Assembly (NCBI RefSeq): GCF_008124885.1 | Contig: NZ_VNHX01000001.1 | Coordinates: 310,001 to 374,000, forward strand | Direction of reading: 5' to 3' | DNA: 64,000 nucleotides | Origin: Sphingobacterium allocomposti | GTDB taxonomy: Bacteria; Bacteroidota; Bacteroidia; Sphingobacteriales; Sphingobacteriaceae | In this document: piece after piece, positions 42,928-52,585 of the stretch | How the letters are laid out: each line of letters opens with the position of its first letter | Numbering within the stretch: position 1 is the first letter of the stretch | Position numbers and translations under genes: made by a program | The notes under the pieces: generated by a model | Told to the model about the DNA's origin: nothing | The model's input: only the letters and a program-made list of their open reading frames with translations | The model's database searches: none

Positions 42928-44562
42928 TTATAACCAGGTTAAGTTCTTTTTGGAAAGGAGCTGCGTTATTTTCTGATGCAGGTCGAGCGGATCAAATGGC
43001 TTCCCTATGACAGAATCGGCTCCCACCTCATAAGCCCGTGCCTGTTCGTGTTCGAGCACTGATGCCGAAATTGTGATGATGGGTATATACGCCTTTTGGG
43101 CCGAAGCATTTTTTTTGATCTCTTTGATCGCTTCGAATCCGGACATAACCGGCATATGGGTGTCCATCATAATCAGGTCGTAATCCTGCTGACTCACGTT
43201 TTCCACCGCCTGTCGGCCGTTCTTCGCGATATCAACCCGGCATCCCCACGATTCTAACATATGGGCGAGCATGAAACTATTTAAATCGTTGTCTTCTGCG
43301 ACAAGAATACGTACGTTGTGGAAGCGTTCGAGCTTCGAGAACACCGTTTTGTCTATCTTTTCTTCGTTCGGAAAATCTTCCACGCGTTGGAAGGTCGCTT
43401 CGAATGAAAATTCTGATCCCTTGCCGTATACGCTTCTCGCTTCAACCTTTCCGTTTAGCAGATCGGCTAGGCGCTTTACAATAGCTAATCCCAGCCCCGT
43501 GCCGCCAAATTTCTTGGTGATGCCATCATCCCCTTGCTCAAATGCCAGAAAGATTTTTTCGATCGCCTCATCTTTTATTCCGATGCCGGTGTCAATCACC
43601 GTAAACCGGATCGTATATTGGTCGTCCACGTGCGTTACAACTTTTATTTTCAGCGTAATCTTTCCGGTTTCCGTGAACTTTAAGCTGTTTGATATAAAGT
43701 TGTTAATAATCTGCTGAATACGAAGAGGGTCGCTATTGATGTATTCGGGGAGCGCTGGATCGATGTCCATCTCGAAGATCAGGTTTTTATCGCGGGCCCG
43801 CAATGTGAAAATGTTGTTGATGTCAATCAGCTTTTTACGGATCGAGAAGTTCTCATTTTCAATTTTCATCATGCCCGAATCAATTTTGGAGATGTCCAGA
43901 ATGTCGTTAATGATCAAAAGTAGAGAACTTGACGCGCTGTCCAACCGATTAATCCAGTCGCGCTGCTCATTGTTTAACTCCGAGTTCCGCAACATATGAA
44001 TGATACCCACTATTCCGTTTATGGGTGTTCGGATTTCGTGGCTCATGTTGGCGAGGAAACTCTCTTTGGACTTGCGCGCTTCCTCCGCTTCTTCCTTGGC
44101 CATTATCAACGCCCGTCGCGACTCTTCCAACGCGATATTTTTTTGCTTGATTTCTTCCTGTATGTGGATCTGCTTAACAAAAGAGGTAACCTTGGCAACG
44201 GTGATCTCCGGATTAAGGGGTTTGTAGAGATAGTCGACCGCGCCGCTCTCCAGCCCTTTAAGCAGGTATTTATCCTCTTTGGAGATGGCTGTTACCATGA
44301 TGGCCGTAATGTGATTGGTTCTCGGGTTGGACTTCAGCAGGGAGACAAATTCAAACCCATTGATCTCCGGCATCTGCACATCCACTAACGCAATTGCAAT
44401 ATCATTTTTCCAGCATATTTTCAGCGCCTCATTAGGGTCCGTCGAGCTAATGATGTTGATATGCGGAATCTCCGATAGAAGGGCGGCCAGACTAATGATG
44501 TTCTCTTCCTTGTCGTCCAGAATAAGAAGATTTACGTTTTTCATATGTAAATAGTTATTCAT
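42928..44562 (-). CDS. hybrid histidine kinase: receiver - kinase - receiver
   Basis: The 544-residue soluble protein has an N-terminal receiver (about 9-128, phospho-acceptor D61 in LVDVQMPE), a short coiled coil, and HisKA with H175 in FLANMSHEIRTPINGI. The HATPase domain has motifs N-box NNFISNSLKF, DTGIGI and FGGTGLGLAI. A C-terminal receiver (about 418-540, LIMMDTHMP) follows. No membrane segment or sensor domain, so it acts inside the cell in a phosphorelay. It is the last gene in a signalling cluster with CheB, CheR and a membrane-bound hybrid kinase. MKNVNLLILDD at 44544 is an alternative start. Confidence 0.9.
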   Translation of the reverse strand: MNNYLHMKNVNLLILDDKEENIISLAALLSEIPHINIISSTDPNEALKICWKNDIAIALVDVQMPEINGFEFVSLLKSNPRTNHITAIMVTAISKEDKYLLKGLESGAVDYLYKPLNPEITVAKVTSFVKQIHIQEEIKQKNIALEESRRALIMAKEEAEEARKSKESFLANMSHEIRTPINGIVGIIHMLRNSELNNEQRDWINRLDSASSSLLLIINDILDISKIDSGMMKIENENFSIRKKLIDINNIFTLRARDKNLIFEMDIDPALPEYINSDPLRIQQIINNFISNSLKFTETGKITLKIKVVTHVDDQYTIRFTVIDTGIGIKDEAIEKIFLAFEQGDDGITKKFGGTGLGLAIVKRLADLLNGKVEARSVYGKGSEFSFEATFQRVEDFPNEEKIDKTVFSKLERFHNVRILVAEDNDLNSFMLAHMLESWGCRVDIAKNGRQAVENVSQQDYDLIMMDTHMPVMSGFEAIKEIKKNASAQKAYIPIITISASVLEHEQARAYEVGADSVIGKPFDPLDLHQKITQLLSKKNLTWL

Positions 44563-44886
44563 TCGTGTTTGTTTTCAATGGCATTCTTGAGCTTACTACG
44601 TTCGGTTGTTCATTGTGTTCGTTTTTTCATGTAGCGCCTGATTCCAATTTGCCTAGCTTATGCTGCTTCGGCGGCTCAATGGCATTCATGCGGTCACTAC
44701 GGATGGAATGTGGTGTTTATTTTTAGTTCAGCGATCTCAACCGTTCCTCGTGGCCGTCATGGACACGCCCTATGCAGATAATGCGTTGCAGGCTTACAAG
44801 CCCAAATGTTAACTGGTTCGTGTACGTAATGCCGGAGTCCATGCATTTGCCTGGTTAGCTTCCAAATTAAGATGTTCCTCATATTG
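44563..44886. other. intergenic region in the signalling cluster
   Basis: 324 bp between cheB and the receiver-kinase-receiver gene, both minus-strand. No ORF, RNA or strong hairpin is apparent. The distance suggests the downstream kinase gene has its own promoter. Confidence 0.35.
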
Positions 44887-45456
44887 TTACGTTAGCTTCC
44901 TGAAAAAAGAGATGATCTGCTGATCATCATAGACGTCACTTTCTGCGTTTGCCTGAATCGCATACGTCGGCATTGTTGCAATAAGGGCGTCGTCCGGCGA
45001 TTGTATGATCGCTTTTCCCCCCATTTCGCGGACACGTCGTATACCGTCGGCTCCATCCTGATTTGCACCAGACAGAAGAAAAGCTGTACATCGGTCTTGA
45101 TACACCTCTGCGGCTGTGTCGAACAGCACATCAATGGATGGACGCGAAAAATGGATACGTTCGGAGACGTCGACCGAAAAAGTCCAATCGGGCTCCACGA
45201 GCAAATGGTAGCCGGGTCCGGCGAAATAAATGATATTTGGAGCTATGGCTGTCTTGTCCCGCGGCTGTATCACGCTGCGCCTAAGTTTTATAGATAATGT
45301 TTCTTCTATCTTTGTGGTAAACCTAGGGTTCCGGTGGATGACGATGGCAATGGCAGCATCAAAACGCTGGGGTAAGGCTTCCAGAATCTGAACAATCAGG
45401 GTGTATGACCCGGCGCTGCCACCGATTAATACGATGTCTTTTGCCTTATTCATCAT
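44887..45456 (-). CDS. CheB-type methylesterase domain protein
   Basis: The 189-residue protein is only the CheB catalytic domain; the regulatory receiver of classical CheB is missing. The catalytic serine is S14 (IGGSAGS), histidine H41 (VIHRN) and aspartate D134 (GANQDGADG). The family removes methyl groups from glutamate side chains of sensor proteins. It overlaps cheR by 4 bp (ATGA). No chemoreceptor gene is present in the window, so the substrate may be the adjacent kinase, which is inference. Confidence 0.88.
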   Translation of the reverse strand: MMNKAKDIVLIGGSAGSYTLIVQILEALPQRFDAAIAIVIHRNPRFTTKIEETLSIKLRRSVIQPRDKTAIAPNIIYFAGPGYHLLVEPDWTFSVDVSERIHFSRPSIDVLFDTAAEVYQDRCTAFLLSGANQDGADGIRRVREMGGKAIIQSPDDALIATMPTYAIQANAESDVYDDQQIISFFRKLT

Positions 45457-46283
45457 TTTATCTTCTGATAGATGTTAAACTCCTTGTTGACAACCTTAAA
45501 TTTAGATCTTATCTCATGATTAACCATCGTCTCTTTTGCTCCAAGACATAAAAAACCGAATTCGCTTAGCGACTCATAGAACAGTTGAAACACGCGCCGC
45601 TGTAATTCTAAGTCGAAGTAGATGAGAACGTTCCGGCAAGAGATAAATTGAAACTCGTTAAAAACGTAGTCTGTGGCCAGGTTGTGTTGGGAGAACAGCA
45701 CGTTCTTCCGGATATCGGCACGGATGATGGCTGCGTCGTACATGGCCGTATAGTAGTCTGACAGGCTATTGCATGTGCCCGTTGCGTTATAGTTTTCGCT
45801 GTAAATCTTGAACCGTTTTAGGGGATAGATGGCTTTTTTCGCCGTTTCCAGTACGTTGCTGTTGACATCCGTCCCGTAGATAAAGCTCCTTTTGTAGAGG
45901 TCGGCTTCAGCCAGTACAATCGCTAAGGAATATACTTCTTCTCCCGTGGAACACCCCGCGCTCCAAAGCTTCAGTCTTGGGAATGTTTCCAGATAGGGGA
46001 GGACATCTCCGCGGAGGGCCATATAGTACCTCGGATCACGGAACATCTCCGTCACGTTGACGGTTACTTCGTTTATCAGGTAAGTCTGGAAGCCCTCAAC
46101 GTTCACGATGGCGTTCTTGAGGTCTACCACGTCCATCTGTTCCAGATCCAAAATCCGTTGGATCCGCCTCTTTAGCGATGATTTGCTATAACCGGATAGA
46201 TCAAATCCCGATACTTTTCCCAGTAGCTCTACAATGTCCTGCAGCTCCTGGAACGTGATATGTGAGGAAATTAGCTTAGCCAT
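45453..46283 (-). CDS. CheR-type methyltransferase
   Basis: The 276-residue SAM-dependent methyltransferase has an N-terminal helical CheR domain (about 10-80). SAM motif LWSAGCSTGEEVYSLAI is at about 108-124 and the catalytic CheR segments FISCRNVLIYFD follow. It methylates glutamates in chemoreceptor-like sensors. It overlaps the stop of the large hybrid kinase by 13 bp and cheB by 4 bp, so all three are translationally coupled, which argues for one sensory adaptation system. Confidence 0.88.
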   Translation of the reverse strand: MAKLISSHITFQELQDIVELLGKVSGFDLSGYSKSSLKRRIQRILDLEQMDVVDLKNAIVNVEGFQTYLINEVTVNVTEMFRDPRYYMALRGDVLPYLETFPRLKLWSAGCSTGEEVYSLAIVLAEADLYKRSFIYGTDVNSNVLETAKKAIYPLKRFKIYSENYNATGTCNSLSDYYTAMYDAAIIRADIRKNVLFSQHNLATDYVFNEFQFISCRNVLIYFDLELQRRVFQLFYESLSEFGFLCLGAKETMVNHEIRSKFKVVNKEFNIYQKIK

Positions 46284-49200
46284 ACGCGCATTAATGAGAT
46301 TAGTTTATCCACATCGATAGGTTTGCTGATATAGTCGCTGGCGCCGATCTGCATGGATCTCTCGCGATCGCCCTTCATCGCTTTTGCCGTAACGGCGATG
46401 ATGGGCAGCTCGGCGTATTTCTTCTGCTTCCGTATGTTTTCTATAGCTTCATAGCCGTCCATTTCGGGCATCATGATGTCCATCAGTACGATATCTATCT
46501 TTTTGCTGCTGTCGTTTATTATATCCACGGCTTCTGTCCCGTTATTGGCAACATCTACCTCCATATGATATTCCTGCAGTATGGTGGTCAGTGCATAGAC
46601 GTTACGCATATCATCGTCTGCGATTAACACCCGTTTGCCATGAAGACTATCGGTCTTGTTGATAATCTGCTCTAATTTATTGAGGTTTTTGATCGGGGAA
46701 TAGTTGTCGGAGCTGATTTTGTTGAGAAACAACGTGACTTCGTCGATTAAACGGCTGTTGCTTTTTTCTGATTTTAATACCATGGCCTTGGTGTGTTGGG
46801 AGATGCGATCTATCTGGCTTTGTGAAAGATCATAGGCCGTATTGATAATGATCGGCGTATCTTCATAAGCTGGCATTGATTTGATCTGATCCAGGATATC
46901 GAGTCCGTCGGCGTCGGGAAGCTTAATGTCGAGGATGATACAATCGATATTTCCTTCTTCCTTCAACTTAGCCATAGCCGATTTTGCGGAGAAGGCTTGC
47001 AGCGTGTGTATGTTCTGTTCGGCAAAAGCCAGTTTGATAATGTCGCTCTGGAACTCCTGATCTTCGATAAGGAGAACCTTTTTTATACTCTTATTGATGC
47101 TTAGATTAATGTTTTCGAACACTTGTTTTAAGGCATCCCCCGATACAGGCTTAGGCAGAAAGCCGATTGCCCCTTTTTCGATGGATTCCCGCTTGTTAAA
47201 CGTAGCGGCCGACATCATATGAACGGGAATGTGCTTGGTCTCTGCAGACGACTTTAGATTGCGGAGGACTTCCCAACCGTCTGATATTGGCAGCATGACG
47301 TCGAGGATAATCGCCTGAGGCTTAAATTGACGGGCTTTTTGTATACCGTCCGCCCCATCATAAGCGATCACCACGTCAAAGCCGTAGGATTCCGCGAATT
47401 CACGCAATATGTCGGCAAAATTGATGTCGTCCTCCACGATGAGCAACGTTTTTGATAGGCCGTATACTTCTTTACGGGAATCCTCAGATGGCGCTTCGAG
47501 CGTCTCTACGGATGTTTGCACCGCATGTTCCGGGGTAGCTGTCGGCGATGGAGCGGCCGACGTCCTAAGCGGCCCTGTTTCTGCTGCCGCCGGCTTTAGG
47601 CTGTCCGCACGCTGACAGGGAATGATCAGCGTGAAGGTGCTGCCCTTTCCCAGTTGGCTTGTCAACGTTATTCTGCCTCCTAAAAGCGAGGCGATCTCCC
47701 GGCTTATCGATAAACCAAGGCCGGTTCCTCCATATTTCCGGCTCGTGGAGCCATCCTCCTGCCGGAATGCTTCGAAAATAAGCTGCTGTTTTTCCGGAGA
47801 TATTCCTTTGCCGGTATCCGCAACAGTGAATTTTAGATTGTTGCTGTCGGCCCTAACAGCAAGCTGTACCTGTCCGTTGCGGTCGGTGAACTTAAATGCG
47901 TTGGATAAGAAGTTCTTCAATACCTGCTCGAGCCGATATTCGTCGGTCACGAAAGTTTCCGGAACCTGATCTTCGATGACGACCTCAAACCGTATACCCT
48001 TTTCCTTCGCCGTCGCAGCAAAGAGATTGTCGATATTATTTCTGAAATCGGAAGTGTTTATAACATCCAGGTTAAGCTCTACTTTTCCGGCTTCTATTTT
48101 CGCCAGATCCAGGAGTTCGTTGATAAGCTGTAACAGGTCATTTCCTGCGCTATGAATAACCGAGGCGTACTTTACCTGGTCGGGGCTTAGGTTTTTAGTC
48201 TTGTTGTCCTGCAGTAACTTCGCAAGGATCAGAATACTATTGAGAGGGGTTCGGAGCTCATGGCTCATGTTGGCCATGAATTCCGACTTATACTTGCTCG
48301 CCAATTCCACCTCTTGGACCTTTTCGGCTACAGTTTTATGGGCCAGATGAAGTTCTTCGTTACGGACTTTCAGCTGTTTTGCTTTTTCTTCCAGTTCGGT
48401 ATTCGCTTGCTGCAGCTCCTCTTGCTGTACGCGCAGCTCCTCTTCCGAGGCCTCAAGAAGGTGTGTTTTATGGATAAGCTCTTCGTTGGTTATACGCAGT
48501 TCCTCCTGCTGTGCTTCCAGCTCTTCCGTTTGCTGCTGTGTCTCCTCTAACAGGCTTTCGACCATCGTGTGGCTCTGCCCGAATTTGATGGACATGGCCA
48601 GCGTCCTACAGACCCGCTCTAAATATTCGCAGGTCCTTTTTAAGCGGGGACCTTTGAAATCGCCGCCGATCTCCAGTAGCCCCCATGTTCGGTTCTCATA
48701 AACAAGCGGCGCCAGGATAATGGTCTGTATCTGGTTGGCCTGAAGGGAGGCCGAGGAACTTAAGATTTTGTCGGCATGTTGCTCGATAATGCGTATTTCC
48801 TTGCTTTCCACGATATGTCCCATAAGGCCTTCGCCTTTAGAGAATGATGGAGGTACCGCATGGTCTTTGTCTACGCCGATGTGTTGTTTCAGTACAAACT
48901 CCTGTGAATCCATGCGCCGGATATAAATCGCCCCGGCGTAGAACTGAAGCGACTCCATAATAGATTCAAATCCCGCCTTTGCGATCAGGTTTTCGTTGTC
49001 AATACCGCTGATGTTTTCGTTAAGTTTGCTCGCCTCTGCCAGCACCCAGTTGGTATCTTCGATGTTTTTCTTGGCCGTTTGGATCTCCTCATTTAAAAGG
49101 TGCGTTTCTTTCGATCGGCGGCTTAGCTCACGGATGACCTTGATGATTCTGTTAATGATGAAAAGTATAAACAACAGCGGCAGCCCGATAAATATATAAG

Positions 49201-49744
49201 CCGTGGTTTTTAGTGACTGGACGGTGGTGAAGAAGTGCTGTGAAACAGCTTGTCTTTCGTGGGACAACGCTGTCCGGATACCGTATATCAGGTCATTCAT
49301 TTGGCCTTTCTCCTGTAATAGAAGCTCGTTCATTTCATCAGACGACGCGGCTTTTTTCTCCACGATATTATTGATCTGGAACGCTTTTTTGGTTGCAGCC
49401 TCCAGTTTGTTAATTTCTATAACAATGTGTTCGGTGCCGCTATAGCCTTCGCGTAGGCTTTTGAAGGATGAGGCAAGCTGCTTTTGCAGCGTGGCTATTT
49501 CTTTGAGGTCCTGCGTCTTGTTCTGTAACAGATAGCGATCCTTTGCCTGCATGGCGTCGAATATTTCTTCATCTGTCTTTATCAGCAGGGTGGTTTTGTT
49601 CTGTATTCTGTCGCTTGCTGCTTTCACCTGCTCCGCTTCTTCGCCGAGTGCGTGAAAGAAATAAATAGCTGTACCTATAATCATTAGGTAGGCAAAAGTT
49701 ATCCCAATGAATAGTTCCCATTTCAGGATAGCGTCTTTCCTCAT
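46271..49744 (-). CDS. large membrane hybrid histidine kinase with three receivers
   Basis: The 1157-residue kinase has two membrane helices (about 10-31 and 181-200) around a helical periplasmic domain of the CHASE3 type, then a GAF domain (about 245-390). A long coiled coil (about 395-485) rich in Gln and Glu, HisKA with H495 (FMANMSHELRTPLNS) and HATPase (YGGTGLGLSI) follow. A Pro/Ala/Ser linker (715-755) leads to three receivers with acceptors D815, D939 and D1089. Such kinases take part in multi-step phosphorelays. The coiled coil often carries CheR/CheB-like adaptation sites. It is first in the cluster. Confidence 0.92.
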   Translation of the reverse strand: MRKDAILKWELFIGITFAYLMIIGTAIYFFHALGEEAEQVKAASDRIQNKTTLLIKTDEEIFDAMQAKDRYLLQNKTQDLKEIATLQKQLASSFKSLREGYSGTEHIVIEINKLEAATKKAFQINNIVEKKAASSDEMNELLLQEKGQMNDLIYGIRTALSHERQAVSQHFFTTVQSLKTTAYIFIGLPLLFILFIINRIIKVIRELSRRSKETHLLNEEIQTAKKNIEDTNWVLAEASKLNENISGIDNENLIAKAGFESIMESLQFYAGAIYIRRMDSQEFVLKQHIGVDKDHAVPPSFSKGEGLMGHIVESKEIRIIEQHADKILSSSASLQANQIQTIILAPLVYENRTWGLLEIGGDFKGPRLKRTCEYLERVCRTLAMSIKFGQSHTMVESLLEETQQQTEELEAQQEELRITNEELIHKTHLLEASEEELRVQQEELQQANTELEEKAKQLKVRNEELHLAHKTVAEKVQEVELASKYKSEFMANMSHELRTPLNSILILAKLLQDNKTKNLSPDQVKYASVIHSAGNDLLQLINELLDLAKIEAGKVELNLDVINTSDFRNNIDNLFAATAKEKGIRFEVVIEDQVPETFVTDEYRLEQVLKNFLSNAFKFTDRNGQVQLAVRADSNNLKFTVADTGKGISPEKQQLIFEAFRQEDGSTSRKYGGTGLGLSISREIASLLGGRITLTSQLGKGSTFTLIIPCQRADSLKPAAAETGPLRTSAAPSPTATPEHAVQTSVETLEAPSEDSRKEVYGLSKTLLIVEDDINFADILREFAESYGFDVVIAYDGADGIQKARQFKPQAIILDVMLPISDGWEVLRNLKSSAETKHIPVHMMSAATFNKRESIEKGAIGFLPKPVSGDALKQVFENINLSINKSIKKVLLIEDQEFQSDIIKLAFAEQNIHTLQAFSAKSAMAKLKEEGNIDCIILDIKLPDADGLDILDQIKSMPAYEDTPIIINTAYDLSQSQIDRISQHTKAMVLKSEKSNSRLIDEVTLFLNKISSDNYSPIKNLNKLEQIINKTDSLHGKRVLIADDDMRNVYALTTILQEYHMEVDVANNGTEAVDIINDSSKKIDIVLMDIMMPEMDGYEAIENIRKQKKYAELPIIAVTAKAMKGDRERSMQIGASDYISKPIDVDKLISLMRVWLS

Positions 49745-50068
49745 AGTAATGTGGTGTTTACAAAATCAATTTCAAATATCAGTTAGCCGCTTGTATTTAG
49801 TCATACATACCCCAATGCAGACCAATCCACAGATGTTTCTCCATTGGTAAAGCCCTCCACGGCGTCTGGACCGTCCACCGCTTGCTGTGTAGTAGACAGT
49901 TGCGCAAAATTAGGGATTAATTATGGCACATTTTATCCGTTGGCGAAAAAATCGGGACGTAGTTAGTGCTTGACATCTGCCCGGACACGGGGAAAAATCA
50001 GAATAAACAAAATTGTTAGGCGAAATGAGAAAAATAATAATATCTTTAGGGAAATAACTAAAATAGAT
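49745..50068. other. divergent promoter region between the hybrid kinase and floA
   Basis: 324 bp holding the outward promoters of both genes. TATCTTTA at 50041-50048 (7 of 8 matches to TAnnTTTG) could serve floA. Otherwise no ORF or RNA seen. Confidence 0.35.
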
Positions 50069-51052
50069 ATGGAACCAGGAATTAGCTTAATTCTTATTAT
50101 TGTCGGAGGTGTAATCGCCTTTTTTTTACTAATGTATTTGCTCCCTATTAATTTATGGTTTACGGCCCAATTGTCGAACGTGAAAATTAGCCTTTTAAAC
50201 CTTGTTCTTATGCGTTTGCGGAAGGTGCCACCCTCTTTGGTTACGAATGCCATGATCACATCTACTAAAGCCGGGCTTCGCATTACAACGAACGAAATCG
50301 AAACACATTATCTGGCGGGGGGAAATGTCAACAAAGTAATAAAGGCTTTGATATCTGCCGACAAGGCGAATATCCCGTTAGATTTTAAATTGGCGACAGC
50401 GATTGATCTTGCGGGAAGAGACGTCTTTGATGCGGTTCAGCTTTCGGTGAACCCGCAGGTAATCAATACACCGCCGGTTGCTGCCGTTGCCAAAGACGGT
50501 ATTCAATTGATTGCAAAGGCCAGGGTGACGGTACGCGCCAATATAAACCAGCTTGTCGGCGGTGCCGGGGAGGACACGATCTTAGCCCGCGTCGGGGAAG
50601 GTATTGTTACGACAATCGGATCCTCAGCGCATCACAAAGAGGTGCTCGAAAACCCTGACCGTATTTCGAAGACCGTACTTTCAAAAGGACTGGATTCCGG
50701 AACCGCCTTTGAGATACTATCCATTGATATCGCGGATATAGACATCGGCGAAAACGTGGGTGCGAAACTACAGACAGACCAGGCGGAAGCTGATCTGAAG
50801 GTTGCCAATGCCCGTGCCGAAGAGCGTAGAGCCATGGCAGTTGCTACGGAGCAGGAGATGCGCTCGAAGACGCAGGAGGCAAAGGCGAAAGTGATTGAAG
50901 CAGAATCGCAGGTGCCACTGGCCATGGCGGAAGCGTTCCGTAATGGAAATCTAGGGATAATGGATTACTATAAAATGCAGAATATTCAGGCGGATACCGA
51001 TATGCGTACGTCGATTTCCAAGCCACCGACAGGAGATAAGGGAAAATCATAA
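50069..51052 (+). CDS. floA: flotillin-like protein FloA
   Basis: The 327-residue protein has an N-terminal membrane helix (about 6-27, [20 protein letters not shown]), then the SPFH/flotillin domain ([22 protein letters not shown].., [20 protein letters not shown]). A C-terminal helical tail with many Ala, Glu and Lys (about 265-300) follows. FloA organises membrane microdomains. ATG at 50069 was preferred to an upstream frame extension to 49970, which lacks the membrane-anchored start. Confidence 0.92.
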   Translation: MEPGISLILIIVGGVIAFFLLMYLLPINLWFTAQLSNVKISLLNLVLMRLRKVPPSLVTNAMITSTKAGLRITTNEIETHYLAGGNVNKVIKALISADKANIPLDFKLATAIDLAGRDVFDAVQLSVNPQVINTPPVAAVAKDGIQLIAKARVTVRANINQLVGGAGEDTILARVGEGIVTTIGSSAHHKEVLENPDRISKTVLSKGLDSGTAFEILSIDIADIDIGENVGAKLQTDQAEADLKVANARAEERRAMAVATEQEMRSKTQEAKAKVIEAESQVPLAMAEAFRNGNLGIMDYYKMQNIQADTDMRTSISKPPTGDKGKS

Positions 51053-51164
51053 TTATGACACTGCAGATTCAGTGCATCTTGCAGGGACGGTGCGCGTCGA
51101 TCGCGCAAGGAAGATTTCTTTATCCGTCTTTTCCAACATAACATTATAAAAAGATAGTTGCATG

Positions 51165-51273
51165 AAAAACAAAACCCTGACGATGGGCGCCAGGGTTTGC
51201 TACTAACCAATTATAAACCTAAATTATGAAAAGACAATTTTAACTAGCAATCGTTGGTGTTCCCCATCGATTA
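51165..51273 (-). ncRNA. candidate small RNA with promoter and intrinsic terminator
   Basis: On the minus strand a near-consensus promoter predicts a start at about 51273. The transcript of about 109 nt contains AATTTAGGTTTATAATTGG and ends in a stem AAACCCTG (51198-51191) / CAGGGTTT (51179-51172), followed by TGTTTTT. There is no ORF longer than a few codons. I remember this motif-hairpin combination as recurring in Sphingobacteriaceae intergenic regions, but cannot name an RNA family. Confidence 0.5.
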
Positions 51274-51278
51274 CAGTA

Positions 51279-51309
51279 CAAATGTACAGCTAATTTCGAT
51301 TCCTGTCAA
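51279..51309 (-). promoter_or_regulatory. promoter of the candidate small RNA
   Basis: On the minus strand TTG at 51309-51307, a 20-bp spacer, then TACATTTG (51286-51279) fit the Bacteroidota primary sigma consensus TTG-N19-21-TAnnTTTG fully. It is the best-matching promoter I noticed in this window. Confidence 0.6.
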
Positions 51310-51453
51310 TGGTTTTTGTGCTGCTGGTTGTTGTTGCAACTAGTTTTTGACACGACTATGATTTTTTGTCGTAATGCGATAACAATTTGGCTGTTTTGAA
51401 TTAAAGAAGGCTAGCTTAAAGAATATAGCTGACTTTATCTATTTTTGGTAACT

Positions 51454-51972
51454 ATGATTTTACAGGATTTTTCGCGGATTAAACTGCTTTTTTTGGATGT
51501 CGACGGGGTTTTAACGGATGGAACGGTACTTGTGACCGAGGAAGGACATCAGCTACGCCGATTTTCGATCCGGGACGGTTACGCACTACAGCTGGCGGTA
51601 AAGGTCGGACTAAAGATCGTGATCATCAGCGGCGGGAGATCACACGGCACCCGGACCAGACTTCAAGGATTGGGTCTGGAAGAGATTCACCTCGGTGTGA
51701 AAGATAAGCTGTCCCTGATGAAGGAGATTGTGGCGGGGCATGGTATAGCGTTGGAGAACGTGGCGTTTATGGGCGACGATATGCCCGACCTGGTCTGCAT
51801 GCAGAATGTCGGACTACCGTTATGTCCGAATGATGCGGCAGAGGAGATCAAAGCCGTAGCGCGATATGTGTCTCCCCGGAGGGGAGGAGATGGATGCGTA
51901 CGCGACGTAATTGAAAAAATTTTAAAGCTGCAGCATCGGTGGCGGCATGACGTAGACGTAAAAAGCATTTAG
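51454..51972 (+). CDS. KdsC-type HAD phosphatase
   Basis: The 172-residue HAD phosphatase of the C0 (cap-less) type has motif I FLDVDGVLTDG (D15, D17), motif II ISGGRS, then KDKLSLMKEIV and MGDDMPDLVCM. The family includes Kdo-8-phosphate phosphatase (KdsC) for LPS core sugar and related acylneuraminate/keto-sugar phosphatases; KdsC is the default. The ATG at 51454 was preferred over an upstream TTG at 51445. It is directly followed by maf (2 bp after its stop). Confidence 0.85.
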   Translation: MILQDFSRIKLLFLDVDGVLTDGTVLVTEEGHQLRRFSIRDGYALQLAVKVGLKIVIISGGRSHGTRTRLQGLGLEEIHLGVKDKLSLMKEIVAGHGIALENVAFMGDDMPDLVCMQNVGLPLCPNDAAEEIKAVARYVSPRRGGDGCVRDVIEKILKLQHRWRHDVDVKSI

Positions 51973-51973
51973 A

Positions 51974-52585
51974 ATGGTAACCGAAATATTTGGAGATATC
52001 CGGGTGGTACTAGGGTCCCAGTCGCCCAGACGAAAAGAATTATTGGCCAGGATGGCGATCGACTTTCAGGTCGTTGTTAAGGAGACAGACGAAAGTTACG
52101 ACCCGTCGTTGTCTTCGGAAGATATCGTGCGGCATATCGCATTGGCGAAAATGGACGGTTTTGAAGGAGCCGAATTTGATGATGCTTTGATCATAACAGC
52201 TGATACCGTCGTTGTATTTGAGGATAGGGTACTCGGCAAACCTGTGGACGAGGACGAAGCCATAGCTACACTCCTCGCTTTGCAGGGCAGGAAGCACCGC
52301 GTACTGACGGCTGTGGTATTGAAATATAAGGGGCAAAAGCACTGTTTCGTAGAAGAGACCGCAGTGCAGTTTTTCCCGTTGACGGAAGAAGAAGTTTCCT
52401 TTTATGTCCGGCAATATTTGCCTTTCGACAAAGCGGGATCCTATGGTATTCAGGAATGGATAGGTCTTATCGGTATACAGTCGATCAGCGGATCGTACGA
52501 AAATGTAGTCGGACTGCCCACAGCACGCTTGTATCAGGAAATGAAGCAACTGTATGCAGCAGGCAAAGAAACTGAAAGAGAATAA
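51974..52585 (+). CDS. maf: Maf-family nucleoside triphosphate pyrophosphatase
   Basis: The 203-residue Maf/YhdE-type protein has the N-terminal motif VVLGSQSPRRKELL, then ADTVVVFEDRVLGKP and the C-terminal segment KAGSYGIQEWIGLIGIQSISGSY. The fold hydrolyses NTPs such as dTTP, UTP or modified pyrimidine nucleotides and is linked to cell division arrest in other bacteria. Length is typical. It is in an operon with the kdsC-like gene. Confidence 0.9.
   Translation: MVTEIFGDIRVVLGSQSPRRKELLARMAIDFQVVVKETDESYDPSLSSEDIVRHIALAKMDGFEGAEFDDALIITADTVVVFEDRVLGKPVDEDEAIATLLALQGRKHRVLTAVVLKYKGQKHCFVEETAVQFFPLTEEEVSFYVRQYLPFDKAGSYGIQEWIGLIGIQSISGSYENVVGLPTARLYQEMKQLYAAGKETERE

Noticed and set aside
51226..51243. 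Short plus-strand ORF MKRQF as a leader peptide
   Set aside because: Only five codons with no regulated gene close behind. The strong hairpin with a T-run and the consensus promoter are both on the minus strand.
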